The notes under the pieces were generated by a model that saw only the letters and a program-made list of their open reading frames with translations, did not search any database and was not told where the DNA came from. This document shows, in pieces, positions 1 to 9,272 of a stretch of 64,000 nucleotides of DNA. The position numbers and the translations under genes are program-made. How positions within the stretch are numbered: position 1 is the stretch's first letter; every line of letters begins with the position of its first letter. The stretch comes from Phymatolithon calcareum (lineage: Eukaryota; Rhodophyta; Florideophyceae; Hapalidiales): the NCBI GenBank assembly GCA_977006965.1, contig OZ345361.1, positions 620,001-684,000 of the forward strand, read 5' to 3'.

Positions 1-2295
1 AACTCTATCGCTGAGCTCGGGGCATTCGACTACCCTGCCAGTCTTGCACGCCCGACGAGCGAGTCCTGTATTCTTTCAAAGGACGATAGCGCAGCGCAAA
101 GCTCTGTGCAATGGCTAGGTGCGTTTTCCGGCTTGATGATATCGCTATCTTATAGCAAAGCTTTTCTTGTTGCCCGTATTTATCGTTCTGGTGACGGTGC
201 TAGCAGTCCGCGAGAACCATTTAAGACTGTTCTCATCCAGGCTCTCACTCCTCTGTCCGCAATTGTACGATGTGTTGATCCGACTAGATTGCGACAATTG
301 CAAGAAGATTTGCTTTTCACAAATCCTTTGTCCACAGTCTCCATTTCGTCAAGCAAGCGCATCTTTCCAGATCCTTGCACCCAAAATTGGCCATTTGTAG
401 ATTCGGTGGGTGAAGTCGAGGCATCTCTGAATGCCAGATTTTTCGAATCGCATCTGTCGCATACATCGTACACTACCGAAGTTAGCAATGAGAAAGCTTC
501 CAATAACCTGTCCGTCATCTTCCGAAAAGCAGGCACGTCGTCGTCACCGGAAAACGTTTCCGCGTTACTTGAAAATCTGAATGAGACGCCGGCGACCACC
601 CTCTTGCAACGGGTTAGCTTCAATCTGGAGAAATTTGAAGACGATATGAAGAGCGCAAAGCATGTGACCAATTTTTCTTCTGAAGAACTAGGGACCGGAA
701 AAGCCATTATGGAAAAACTCCGGGCCAGCTTAGCACAGCGAAGGGCTCCGAATGTTCAGTGGGGTGAACATGGATTGGCTCTTGCAAGTCGTGTCGAAGG
801 AAGCTTGTCCGACAGCCACCCGAAAGCAATCGGTGGCGATTCTGACAAGAATACGGAGCTCAAAACGCTATGTCGACTTCAGAACACTAAGACTGGACCT
901 TGTCCTACCGAACAGCAGGGCAGTGAACATAAGCAAACACAGTCTGTTGCGTGCACTCCCGGCCCTGTTGAAGAGCCAAGATCTCCTACTATGCATGAAG
1001 CGTCACTGTTGCTTTCCATTGGGCGAGCAACAGCCCCTCATCCATTAGAACCAATCGACGTTTCGACTGCACTGGAGAATCCCTCCACCGATCCCGGAAA
1101 GTTGCCATCAACGTTCACGTCGATAGCCAGGGAAATTGAAGACGAAATTCTTCTCATGAAGTCCATTGAGAAGAATGATCTGCTCATGCAGTGCAACATC
1201 GTCTTGCGTAGCCTTCGACGCATAGTGCACTTCGGCAACCAAACGAAGTTCTCATTTGTCAGAGAAGCGTCTTTTAAAACCCACATCCGGAAATTTTCAA
1301 ATATCCAGAAGGCCATTCGCGCAGTGGAGAAGGTGAAATCCGAATCAACAAGCTCGGAGAAACTCGACAGAGATATTCTCATTGCTTGTATGTGTGCTTA
1401 TGAACAAGCAATGCTGTTCGCCTGCAAGGAAGTAGTCGCGTTTGATTCTCACATCAAAGGAATCAAACACATTGGCCCACAGTTCTCTGATCAAACTCAG
1501 AGACTACTTGAAAGGGGACTAAAACGCTCGAGCAAAATCATCAACATGGTTCAAGTGCTAAGCGTCGCCCAAGACCGACACATAACTGACTGTACGCCAT
1601 ACGGTGATATATTTGATGACTTTTTCGCCATTGTGGTTTCTAATTTTGGAGCAAACGAATGTAACGCTGCTGCGCGCGCAGTGGCGAAAGCGCTTGCAGA
1701 TGAGTACGAAAAACCATTGGAGTCATCAGGACCATCTCCAACACCGTTTGCCTCAAATATTGACTCCGATTTCGTCGGGCAATTGATCGGCGCAACTCCG
1801 CCACGGTCAGATTTCAGTGGCTTAGGCATCTCACCAGTACCGTCATTGGCGCCGAAACGAAGACGTCCACGGGATCACCGGCGTTCGGAAGGTGGTGCGA
1901 AGAAAAGGGCTCGCACTAGAGACTTGAAGCAGGTACTTGCCGAGGCAACAGCAAGCAGAACACAGCAATCCGGGCCGCGAAGGGAATCTGCTCGTCTCAC
2001 GCATGAAAAATGTATCCAAAGACCGCTGCTGCAGAACAAATCTAAAGGTTCAGGGTCTTCTAAGCGCTCCAGTGCTAATCGCAGCTCAAACCTCTCGTTC
2101 GGATGCACCCTTGTTTGCAAGAAAAAGGAACTTTTTGCAGACATGCTGATGCCAGATTCAGCACAGTGTGATGATGACGAATACGTCTTACCTCTGCAGT
2201 TTTACCCAAACGAGCGCGTGGGTTCTCATTCTAATATTCCTGGTACCTATGTGAACGAGATTTGCGTGCCTGCTACTCCTGAAGATGAAGAATGA
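1..2295 (+). CDS. 3' part of a gene for an unknown, probably nuclear protein
   Basis: The reading frame is open from base 1 to the TGA at 2293-2295, so the gene is cut by the window edge and at least 764 codons are present. No in-frame ATG marks a start: the visible codon at 106 is GTG inside an already open frame. The protein is hydrophilic and rich in Ser, Glu and Lys, with no signal peptide or membrane segment in the visible part. A strongly basic stretch around 1850-1925 (runs such as PKRRRPRDHRR and GGAKKRARTRD) looks like a nuclear localisation signal, and the tail is acidic. I recognise no domain. It lies tail-to-tail with the next gene, 104 bp away. That it is a real gene rests on the length of the open frame and its composition; the nuclear role is inference. 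Confidence 0.75.
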   Translation, partial: NSIAELGAFDYPASLARPTSESCILSKDDSAAQSSVQWLGAFSGLMISLSYSKAFLVARIYRSGDGASSPREPFKTVLIQALTPLSAIVRCVDPTRLRQLQEDLLFTNPLSTVSISSSKRIFPDPCTQNWPFVDSVGEVEASLNARFFESHLSHTSYTTEVSNEKASNNLSVIFRKAGTSSSPENVSALLENLNETPATTLLQRVSFNLEKFEDDMKSAKHVTNFSSEELGTGKAIMEKLRASLAQRRAPNVQWGEHGLALASRVEGSLSDSHPKAIGGDSDKNTELKTLCRLQNTKTGPCPTEQQGSEHKQTQSVACTPGPVEEPRSPTMHEASLLLSIGRATAPHPLEPIDVSTALENPSTDPGKLPSTFTSIAREIEDEILLMKSIEKNDLLMQCNIVLRSLRRIVHFGNQTKFSFVREASFKTHIRKFSNIQKAIRAVEKVKSESTSSEKLDRDILIACMCAYEQAMLFACKEVVAFDSHIKGIKHIGPQFSDQTQRLLERGLKRSSKIINMVQVLSVAQDRHITDCTPYGDIFDDFFAIVVSNFGANECNAAARAVAKALADEYEKPLESSGPSPTPFASNIDSDFVGQLIGATPPRSDFSGLGISPVPSLAPKRRRPRDHRRSEGGAKKRARTRDLKQVLAEATASRTQQSGPRRESARLTHEKCIQRPLLQNKSKGSGSSKRSSANRSSNLSFGCTLVCKKKELFADMLMPDSAQCDDDEYVLPLQFYPNERVGSHSNIPGTYVNEICVPATPEDEE

Positions 2296-2399
2296 ATCCT
2301 TCAAGTCTTGCAGCCCGTCTTAGCTTATCCATCGAATAATATGAAACACCTATGAATGATAGAATGTTAAAAAATCACCTTGACCCGGCGTCAGACCGA

Positions 2400-3440
2400 T
2401 CAAAGATCGAAATATTTCGCTGTCGGCTTCGCTGACTTCTCGCTTGTCAAGTCCGATAAGATCGACATGACTGGGCGGTAATATCCCCCACCAAACAAAT
2501 TGTAATGATTCAAGTAGTGGTAAAGCTGGTACAGCGGCCTTCTCATTTCGTATCCCTTCGCCTTGGGAATGAGCTCATGATACGCATTCCAAAAATTCTT
2601 CGTGAAACCAGCACACCAACTCATTCCAAACTCCGCCTCATGATGTGCGTAATAAGACGCAGGGTCAAAAATGACGACATCGCCATCGCACCCAGACACA
2701 TTTCCAGACCACAAATCTCCATGTATCAAGCTCGGGCGAATATCATCACGAATATCCTCGAAAAATACATCAAGTCGCGCGCATAGCTTATCCGTCAAAT
2801 CCATTATTTCCGGATCACCGGTGAGCGCAGCCTGATGCCTTAGTCGCCTCTCACGGAAAAATTCAACCCAGTCGGACATCCATCCATTTGGTTGCGGTGT
2901 GGACCCAATGGTATTGTCGATCTCGAAACCGAACTGACCCGCCTTTGCCTCGGGGAGGACCGGTGGAGCCAGGTGTAACTCGGCCATGGCGCGACCGAGT
3001 TGCGACATTCCCCATACAAACTGTAGATTAAGTTTCTCCATCAGGATGAATGATGCGTCGACGCTTCTCAATTTCGCGGTGTGGAATACCTCCGGGACTC
3101 GTACAGTGCCCGTGCGGAAAAGCGCGCGCAATGACGCTGCTTCACCGGCAAACATAGCTGGATCCTCGCGGCTTATCTTTGCGAAATAAGTTTCGCCTCG
3201 GTCCGTGGTGAATGTTCGCATTGTCGCCCATCCTGAGGCACCAACTTTCACTGTAGCTGTGACTTTCCCAAGACCAAGTTGCTGTCTGATTATCGAGCTG
3301 ATCTCATCTGGAGCCGATGCCATGGCCATTGGTTGATGAGTAAGCCGACGTGGCCGCTTTGTACGCTTTGCATCCAACAGATGCCGTCCTCGACAAGAAT
3401 GCGGGAATGAAAAAGAAGAGGACAGAAACGCAACCTGCAT
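2400..3440 (-). CDS. Fructosamine/ketosamine-3-kinase family protein, probably plastid-targeted
   Basis: Predicted to phosphorylate sugar adducts on protein amines (fructosamines, ribulosamines), the first step of deglycation. The 346-aa product has the aminoglycoside-phosphotransferase-like fold signature: HGDLWSGN at residues 240-247 (catalytic loop), FDPASYYAHHEAEFGM from 258 (Mg-binding Asp259), and YFAK with the likely ATP-binding Lys88. The first 40 or so residues are Ser/Arg/Lys-rich and lack acidic residues before the kinase domain, as expected for a plastid transit peptide; Met38 or Met40 could be an alternative start. The nucleotide-loop region (VGASGWATMRTF, from residue 66) lacks the cysteine that plant and animal family members usually carry there. 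The gene is divergent from the aldo/keto reductase, with 268 bp between the start codons. Confidence 0.9.
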   Translation of the reverse strand: MQVAFLSSSFSFPHSCRGRHLLDAKRTKRPRRLTHQPMAMASAPDEISSIIRQQLGLGKVTATVKVGASGWATMRTFTTDRGETYFAKISREDPAMFAGEAASLRALFRTGTVRVPEVFHTAKLRSVDASFILMEKLNLQFVWGMSQLGRAMAELHLAPPVLPEAKAGQFGFEIDNTIGSTPQPNGWMSDWVEFFRERRLRHQAALTGDPEIMDLTDKLCARLDVFFEDIRDDIRPSLIHGDLWSGNVSGCDGDVVIFDPASYYAHHEAEFGMSWCAGFTKNFWNAYHELIPKAKGYEMRRPLYQLYHYLNHYNLFGGGYYRPVMSILSDLTSEKSAKPTAKYFDL

Positions 3441-3708
3441 TTCTTCGATTCGCTTATGGGGCTATTACGTCCGATTGTCCCACCAAAAGTAAAGCATCGT
3501 GCGAAGGAAAATAGGCCGTGCATCAGAATCTGATGCATGTCAGTTTTTATGAAGTTCATTTTCAGATTAACGATGGGCCAATAGAAACTCAATCCCATTC
3601 AGTTTTCTCGGTCATGATCTCGAGCGCTAACTTGTAAGCTTAAGCGGAAAAAGGTCCAGTTCTCAACCGTACACCGCCCGGCTTGCTGGTCAAAAAGTGA
3701 ATTTAACA
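3441..3708. promoter_or_regulatory. Shared divergent promoter region
   Basis: These 268 bp separate the start codons of the fructosamine kinase (leftward) and the aldo/keto reductase (rightward), so both promoters and 5' leaders must fit here. No TATA-like element could be assigned with confidence. Both flanking proteins act on carbonyl or sugar damage, so co-regulation from this region is possible, but this is inference from layout only. Confidence 0.45.
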
Positions 3709-4968
3709 ATGCAGGCTCATGGACTTGCTGCCTTTGCGGTCGGGACACCACTCCGAAGCCTGGGCCTGGTTCAGCGGTCGCGGCCATTGCTATCTCAAGT
3801 CCGACCTTGTTTCATCGAGGCAACAATGGCGCCATCAACTTCAACCCTGAAGAAGAATCGGCTGGGAAGCTCAGACCTTCTCGTCACCGAAGTGTGTTTA
3901 GGGACTATGACCTGGGGCATGCAAAACTCGGAAGCCGATGCGCACGCGCAATTGGACTACGCAATCAAGGAAAGAGGCGTCAATTTCCTTGACACCGCGG
4001 AAGTATACCCCATTCCAACACAGGCCCGTGGGTATCGTAGCGGCGCGACCGAGAAGTACATCGGTACGTGGTTGAGAAAAAACCCTGGTCTTCGTGACCG
4101 CATCGTTATCGCCACAAAGGTCATGGGATATTCGAAAGAGTCGAAGACTGCTGCAAACCGATTCAACCCGCCCTTGACAAAATTCCCAGACGCCCGTCAG
4201 GACCGTGACAGCATTTTGCAGGCGTGCGAAGCTAGTCTACGTCGCCTTCAGACGGACTATATTGACTTATACCAATTGCACTGGTCGGACCGATATGCTC
4301 CTGTATGGGGCGGTCGCAGCTATAAGCCGGACCTCGAGCGCGAAGAGGTTCCGTTCGAGGAGATTGTTTCTGCGTTGAAAGAGCTAATGGAAGCTGGAAA
4401 AATTCGAAGTTGGGGTCTATCCAATGAAACGCCATACGGCGTGGCGGAGTTTGTGCATGCTGCAGACAAATTGGGTGTTCCACGCCCTGCGACGATTCAA
4501 AACCAATTTTGCTTGTTCAACCGGCAATTTGAGGGTGCTCTTGCAGAGGCATGCGCGCCGTCGCATTACAATATTGGTCTTTTGCCATGGAGTGTGCTTG
4601 GCGGCGGCATTCTATCTGGGAAGTATAGAGGCAAGATGGATGAGACCGGTAAGCCAATTGATGACACTTTGAGCAAGTCGCGATTTGTTCTGTTTCCGTA
4701 TTTCCAAGCACGGTTTTTCAGGCCGAAAATGACCGATATCATCGACAAGTATCAGAGTATTGCGGATGAGGCAGGTATCTCTCTCGCGACTATGGCTCAA
4801 AAGTTTAGCGCGACGAGGTGGTACATCCCGTCTACGATCATTGGCGCCACGACATTGGAGCAACTTGAGGAGAATATTAATGCTTTTGGCATAGAGCTGA
4901 GTGATGGTGTGCTCCAAAAGATTGATACGGTGCACGCAGAGAACAAAGACCCGGTCCAAGCTGTTTGA
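3709..4968 (+). CDS. Aldo/keto reductase, Tas-like, with plastid-type N-terminus
   Basis: NAD(P)H-dependent carbonyl reductase of the (beta/alpha)8 AKR superfamily. I chose the ATG at 3709; the GTG at 3697 just upstream is not a plausible eukaryotic start. Residues 1-40 form a basic, Ser/Ala-rich leader. The AKR core starts near KNRLGSSDLLVTEVCLGTMTWG. The tetrad is visible: Asp95 and Tyr100 in LDTAEVY, Lys137 in ATKVMG and His191 in YQLHWSDRY. The loop YPIPTQARGYRSGATEKYIG is typical of bacterial Tas and its plastid homologues. The C-terminal nucleotide-binding part (STIIGATTLEQLEENINAF) is present, so the 419-aa protein looks complete. The last 58 codons plus about 430 bp of downstream DNA recur at 11379-12126. 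The substrate cannot be told from sequence. Confidence 0.92.
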   Translation: MQAHGLAAFAVGTPLRSLGLVQRSRPLLSQVRPCFIEATMAPSTSTLKKNRLGSSDLLVTEVCLGTMTWGMQNSEADAHAQLDYAIKERGVNFLDTAEVYPIPTQARGYRSGATEKYIGTWLRKNPGLRDRIVIATKVMGYSKESKTAANRFNPPLTKFPDARQDRDSILQACEASLRRLQTDYIDLYQLHWSDRYAPVWGGRSYKPDLEREEVPFEEIVSALKELMEAGKIRSWGLSNETPYGVAEFVHAADKLGVPRPATIQNQFCLFNRQFEGALAEACAPSHYNIGLLPWSVLGGGILSGKYRGKMDETGKPIDDTLSKSRFVLFPYFQARFFRPKMTDIIDKYQSIADEAGISLATMAQKFSATRWYIPSTIIGATTLEQLEENINAFGIELSDGVLQKIDTVHAENKDPVQAV

Positions 4969-5401
4969 CGTAATAAACCGGAATCCGTACTCGAAGCGGG
5001 ATTTTTCACGTGAGCGTGGAGCGCGGAACATGAGTTAAGGAAGTTCATATTCGGCTTGGAGGAAGGTGGAATTCAAAAGAACGAAAATAATGCGAAGGTG
5101 GTTCGATAGAGCAATAACGTCAACTACAAAAGAGATAAGAACCTGTTCTGTCTATAGCATAACACCCAAAACACACGGAAGACCTCGCTGCGTTGGTTCG
5201 TCAGAAGAAATCTACTGTAATGGTCATCGGGGTATGTTCAAAGCACTGCCAGATTGCCAACTGCTCTATGATACTGTACTGTAAACCTGGAGGAATTGAC
5301 AGAACTTCATGCGAGGTTGGAATTGCTGGCACTTGCGGCGAGATTTGCACTCGAGTGCAATCTTCCAGCAAGAGCGCACACGACTTTCGGGTTGGTACAA
5401 T
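4793..5401 (+). repeat. Segmental duplication, donor-like copy (aldo/keto reductase 3' end and downstream flank)
   Basis: This stretch covers the last 58 codons of the aldo/keto reductase and its 3' flank. It is nearly identical to 11379-12126 in the same orientation. Within the coding part only scattered silent differences were seen (a C/A change in the Ile codon near 4828 and a C/T change near 4889). This copy lacks the palindromic insertions of the second copy, so it is the less rearranged one. The match begins abruptly at TGGCTCAAAAGTTTAGC in mid-gene and fades after TTGGTACAAT. Confidence 0.9.
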
Positions 5402-5682
5402 GGCGCTTTCCTGAAAACACAAAAACGGGATTTGTGCGTACTAAACCTGTCACGTTTTGGGCACCTGTCACGTTTTGTGTACTCACAAACGTACTGGGCC
5501 CAGTGATGAGAAAGATTTGGTACCGTTCCAAAACGAGATTTACAGTGAATTGGGGACAGCTGGCACTCCGGTCCCTGAAACTCTGGTCCGGTTTATACCA
5601 GCGTTTTCGTGCTCATGTTCGGCCACTACTGTACTGCTTCCACTTTTTTATCATATGATCATATGTCCACTTCTGTCCATAC

Positions 5683-6063
5683 CCGTTCTTAACGCGTGTA
5701 TGTATGTTCAGCATGTTGGAAGCAGTGTAACGCGTTTTGTTACAAGTGTCACTCGAACATGCGCTCTCTGCATGATGTGTCTTAACATATGTGTCGTAAG
5801 GCGAGTACGAAAACCAATTTCGCTCGCAATTGAACTATTACAAAGGCGGTGTGTCGTCCAATGATTTTCTTCCTAGCGTTTCATTGCATCCAACATGCCG
5901 GATCCTCCTCTTTCGTTGTACGCCTTCCAACATGCGCGAACATGCATACGCATGTTCAGAGCTTTTTAAGGCGTGACACTGAAGCAATATGATACTACAT
6001 CTACTATCCAGTAAGCACACGAGAATTGAACAAACATGCCGAACATACACGCGTTAAGAACGG
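5683..6063. mobile_element. MITE-like element with about 33-bp terminal inverted repeats
   Basis: CCGTTCTTAACGCGTGTATG at 5683 is repeated in inverted orientation ending at 6063; inward the match continues as TTCRGCATGTT after a TATG duplication in the left arm. The 381-bp interval has no convincing ORF and contains an internal palindrome (GAACATGC-ATAC-GCATGTTC) near 5938-5957. No clear target-site duplication could be defined, so the superfamily is unknown. Confidence 0.65.
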
Positions 6064-6490
6064 CCCTTAGAGAGCATTGAATGGCATGTTCATGCCCAGC
6101 TTACAGAGCACATCTTTGTACTCCCGTGCAACGGAGCGAAAATCGAGCGTGAAACTCGCCAAAAACAAATTTACTGTAATGATGTATGAGAAAACAGCAG
6201 AACAACCCGTACTTAACCTGTTTCCCGGTGGCGAAGAGGTTCCTGTGGTCATGGTCGTGGTCGTATGACAAGACGCGACGCAAATGTCCATCCACAAGAA
6301 AACCGCCAGGTGTCTTTTTGAAGCAAAACGTGCTCGACAGGAACATGAAAATGTTGCAACATTTTGGTATAAACCGGGCCTCTCTCCTTCCATGCTCATG
6401 TACTGTATCTCCATCCCATTCAATCACCCATTCGCTTTTGATCAACAGAGCACGCAGATGCACACGACAGGAAGCGTGGAAGGCATGCCT

Positions 6491-6595
6491 CTCCCACAAA
6501 ATGAGATTAATCTCATTTTGTGGGAGCTGACTGGATACACTCTACAGTATATGAGATTAATTATAATTAATTAATCTCATATAGAGTGTATCCAG
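6491..6595. repeat. Two adjacent palindromes
   Basis: 6491-6526 is a perfect 36-bp palindrome centred on GATTAATC. 6531-6595 is a second inverted repeat whose arms (CTGGATACACTCTA...TATGAGATTAATT) match apart from a short insertion in the left arm. Both share the core ATGAGATTAAT. No ORF is associated. They belong to a window-wide set of short inverted duplications. Confidence 0.85.
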
Positions 6596-6769
6596 TTCTG
6601 GGCATAGGCACCAGTGCCCAATCTCGTGGCCCAGATTCACTTCGTCAACGTTTTCATTGGTCCTTGTTTTTGCCGCTCGCCACTTTGTACACGACACGCG
6701 TCCTCCAACCTTTGTCATAGTGCGCGCTTCGAGAGCGCTGCGGTCTGCACCTGCATCGCCCGTTTGCTA

Positions 6770-7167
6770 CAGTCAGACCTCGATAAATGGATGGGCAATG
6801 TGGAATGGTCCAATATTCTCAAAATCGAGGTTATTCTCAAGTCGAAATTTGAATCATAAGTTTTGGATCACACGTGTGCCGAACAGTAGCCATATTCTAC
6901 TGTACTGTATGCCAATGGCAGGAGAAACATGAAAAGTACTTACAGTATTCTACGAGTGAGGATATGCTCCGTGTACGCTAAATAAAATTATAACAAAATT
7001 TAAGGTATGCCCCGTGACCTCGAACATGAAGTAATGCTCCTATCAAATATTCTAGAATCCTTTAATTTTCGTTAAATTTAGGCGGATACGGTATTCGTGG
7101 AGCACTCGATTATGCTGCTAACCGAGGTTATTCTAAAAAAGAGGTTCCATTTATCGAGGTCTGACTG
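6770..7167. mobile_element. Tc1/mariner-pogo type MITE with TA target duplication
   Basis: CAGTCAGACCTCGATAAATG starts at 6770 and its reverse complement ends at 7167. The element is flanked on both sides by TA (6768-6769 and 7168-7169), the hallmark of Tc1/mariner/pogo insertion. It is 398 bp, AT-rich inside, and has no transposase ORF. A partial internal copy of the terminal motif (ATCGAGGTTATTCTCAAG) occurs near 6825, and AACCGAGGTTATTCT near 7120 mirrors it. Its right end lies about 305 bp upstream of the PP2A B55 start codon, so it may contribute to that promoter or leader. Confidence 0.85.
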
Positions 7168-7472
7168 TACTAGAAACTGCGCCTCCAAAGGTTAGTTCAG
7201 AACCCGCTCGTACGTCCAGCGAAGGGCCCCACTTCCGTATCTCAACTACAGGTATCGTCTTACTCCCACACCGTGCACCTTCCCCGTCGCCGTCAACCCA
7301 CAATATTGCGCCATCCCGGACGCCGCAGAAGTTTCGGCTGTTGCGGAATCCAGCTTCCAAGACGGTGCAACAATTTAACCTCGTTGCGCAAGGGCACGGA
7401 AAGGGATAGCACGTGCAGCGCGCCGGGAACCCCTGCGCTCTGCGCAACCCTAGGGAAGTTTTGGAAAAGTGT

Positions 7473-9272
7473 ATGGGGCGTTCGAGGCCATCGTCCTCGT
7501 CCGAAGACTCTCTCTACGATGATGCCTTGGATGCACGACGTTCAATAGGGTCCTCTTCCTCGGGCGACCGTCGCTCCAAACATGCGCACCCGGCGCGATA
7601 TGCATTCGCGCAAGCCTTTGGCGAACGTGCTGGAGACTCCGCTTATCATTTTGACTTTTATGATGCAGACATGATTTCGTCCGTTCGATTCAACCCGGCA
7701 GCTGATATGGTGGCAACCGGCGACAAAGGCGGTCGTATTGTCATTCTTAGGCGTGTCGACTCCGGCTCGAGTAGCAGACGAAGAAGACGGACGGGTACTA
7801 ATTTGAACTTAGACCCTGACAAACGGGGCGATGATTTTATGGGACAAGATGCCTATGGGCATAGTGGAGCCGCTTGCACCGGTTTGGAACCACCCGAATT
7901 CCAGTTTTGGACGCAGTTTCAAAGTCATGAACTCGAGTTTGACTACTTGAAGAGTATGGAAATCGAGGAGAAGATTAATGAAATCCGGTGGTGCAGGGAA
8001 GCAAATGGGGCTCAACGATTACTCGCTGCAAACGACAAAGTAATCAAATTATGGCGTGTGTGTGAGAAAGATATAAAGGAGGTACTGTCGATGACGCCAA
8101 GCGGTATGAGGGCACAACCGTTATCAAGGCGTATTTCAACTACAAGCAGTGCTACCTGCAGCGCCAATAGCCCGTGGGGGTTTGGGAAATGTATGCCACC
8201 CTCCATCCAGCAGTATCTGGATGACCACAGCAACAGGCGTGAACCAGTGCCAATTATGTCTGTTGCTTCCCCACAAATGTCTCAACCTCATGCGAAGAAA
8301 CCTTCCATTATCATGCCATCATTCCACGAATTGCGATTAAAGTACAAAGGAATGGATGCATCCGGTTTGGCAATACCCAAGGTTTCAACGCGTAACAAAG
8401 TCATTTCAGCGGCACCACGAAGAGTGTTCTCCAACACTCAAGCATATCACATTAACTCGGTGTCGTTGAGTTCGGACGAGGAAACGTTTCTCTCTGCGGA
8501 TGACTTGCGTGTCAATGTTTGGAACCTGCACATTGGACAGGGCAATGGTTTCAACATTGTTGATATGAAGCCAAGGAAGATGGAGGATTTGACAGAGGTT
8601 ATTACGTGTGCGGAATTTCATCCGGAGCACTGTCACATCTTTATGCATTCAAGCTCGCTTGGCACTGTAAAACTGTGCGACTTGCGACAGAACGCATTGT
8701 GCGATAACTCGTCGAAAGTTTTCGAAGAACCGCATGCTCGGGCAGCTCGGTCGTCATTCTTCTCGGAGATCGTCTCGTCAGTATCAGATTGCAGATTCTC
8801 ATCCGACGGTCGATACATACTAACTCGTGATTATATGAATCTTCGATTATGGGATGTCAACATGGAGCGTGAGCCACTTCTCATAGTACCCGTACACGAA
8901 TATCTGCGTCCAAGGCTAGGGGACTTGTACGAGAACAATTGCCTGTTCGACAAGTTCCAATGCGCCTTCTCGCACGACGGAGGGTCGCTGCTGACAGGTA
9001 GTTATAATTCTTTGTTCCAGTCGTATTCGGCATTCGACGGTGTCGGAACTGCGGTTGAGGCGACGGTGGACTTCGTGTCTGGACTTTCATGTCCGGCCCA
9101 ATTGCATTCGGATGGCATTTCGCCAACCACCATCCGTGTGGGGGATCGGATATCGGCGGCGCGTTTGTGCGATCCTAGCAGGTGCATCAAACGCTTGGAC
9201 GCGGCTAGTGCTGAACCTCTCGCGGCTGTGGCGGCTGGTCCTGCATTGTATATTTATTATGTGCCCACATAG
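7473..9272 (+). CDS. PP2A regulatory subunit B (B55/PR55), WD40 type
   Basis: Regulatory B subunit that brings protein phosphatase 2A to substrates, especially mitotic CDK targets. An in-frame TAG at 7407 precedes the frame and the first ATG is at 7473, giving 599 aa. Family hallmarks are clear: DMISSVRFNPAADMVATGDKGGR, then QSHELEFDYLKSMEIEEKIN followed by IRW and NDKVIKLWRV, HINSVSLSSDEETFLSADDL followed by RVNVWNL, EVITCAEFHPEHCHIFMHSS, DGRYILTRDYMNLRLWDV, and PRLGDLYENNCLFDKF. B55 proteins are usually near 450 aa. The extra length here is a roughly 45-aa Ser-rich N-terminus and a large insertion of about 110 residues after NDKVIKLWRVCEKDIKE (Ser/Met/Pro-rich, probably a disordered loop between blades). 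No intron is needed. Confidence 0.95.
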   Translation: MGRSRPSSSSEDSLYDDALDARRSIGSSSSGDRRSKHAHPARYAFAQAFGERAGDSAYHFDFYDADMISSVRFNPAADMVATGDKGGRIVILRRVDSGSSSRRRRRTGTNLNLDPDKRGDDFMGQDAYGHSGAACTGLEPPEFQFWTQFQSHELEFDYLKSMEIEEKINEIRWCREANGAQRLLAANDKVIKLWRVCEKDIKEVLSMTPSGMRAQPLSRRISTTSSATCSANSPWGFGKCMPPSIQQYLDDHSNRREPVPIMSVASPQMSQPHAKKPSIIMPSFHELRLKYKGMDASGLAIPKVSTRNKVISAAPRRVFSNTQAYHINSVSLSSDEETFLSADDLRVNVWNLHIGQGNGFNIVDMKPRKMEDLTEVITCAEFHPEHCHIFMHSSSLGTVKLCDLRQNALCDNSSKVFEEPHARAARSSFFSEIVSSVSDCRFSSDGRYILTRDYMNLRLWDVNMEREPLLIVPVHEYLRPRLGDLYENNCLFDKFQCAFSHDGGSLLTGSYNSLFQSYSAFDGVGTAVEATVDFVSGLSCPAQLHSDGISPTTIRVGDRISAARLCDPSRCIKRLDAASAEPLAAVAAGPALYIYYVPT

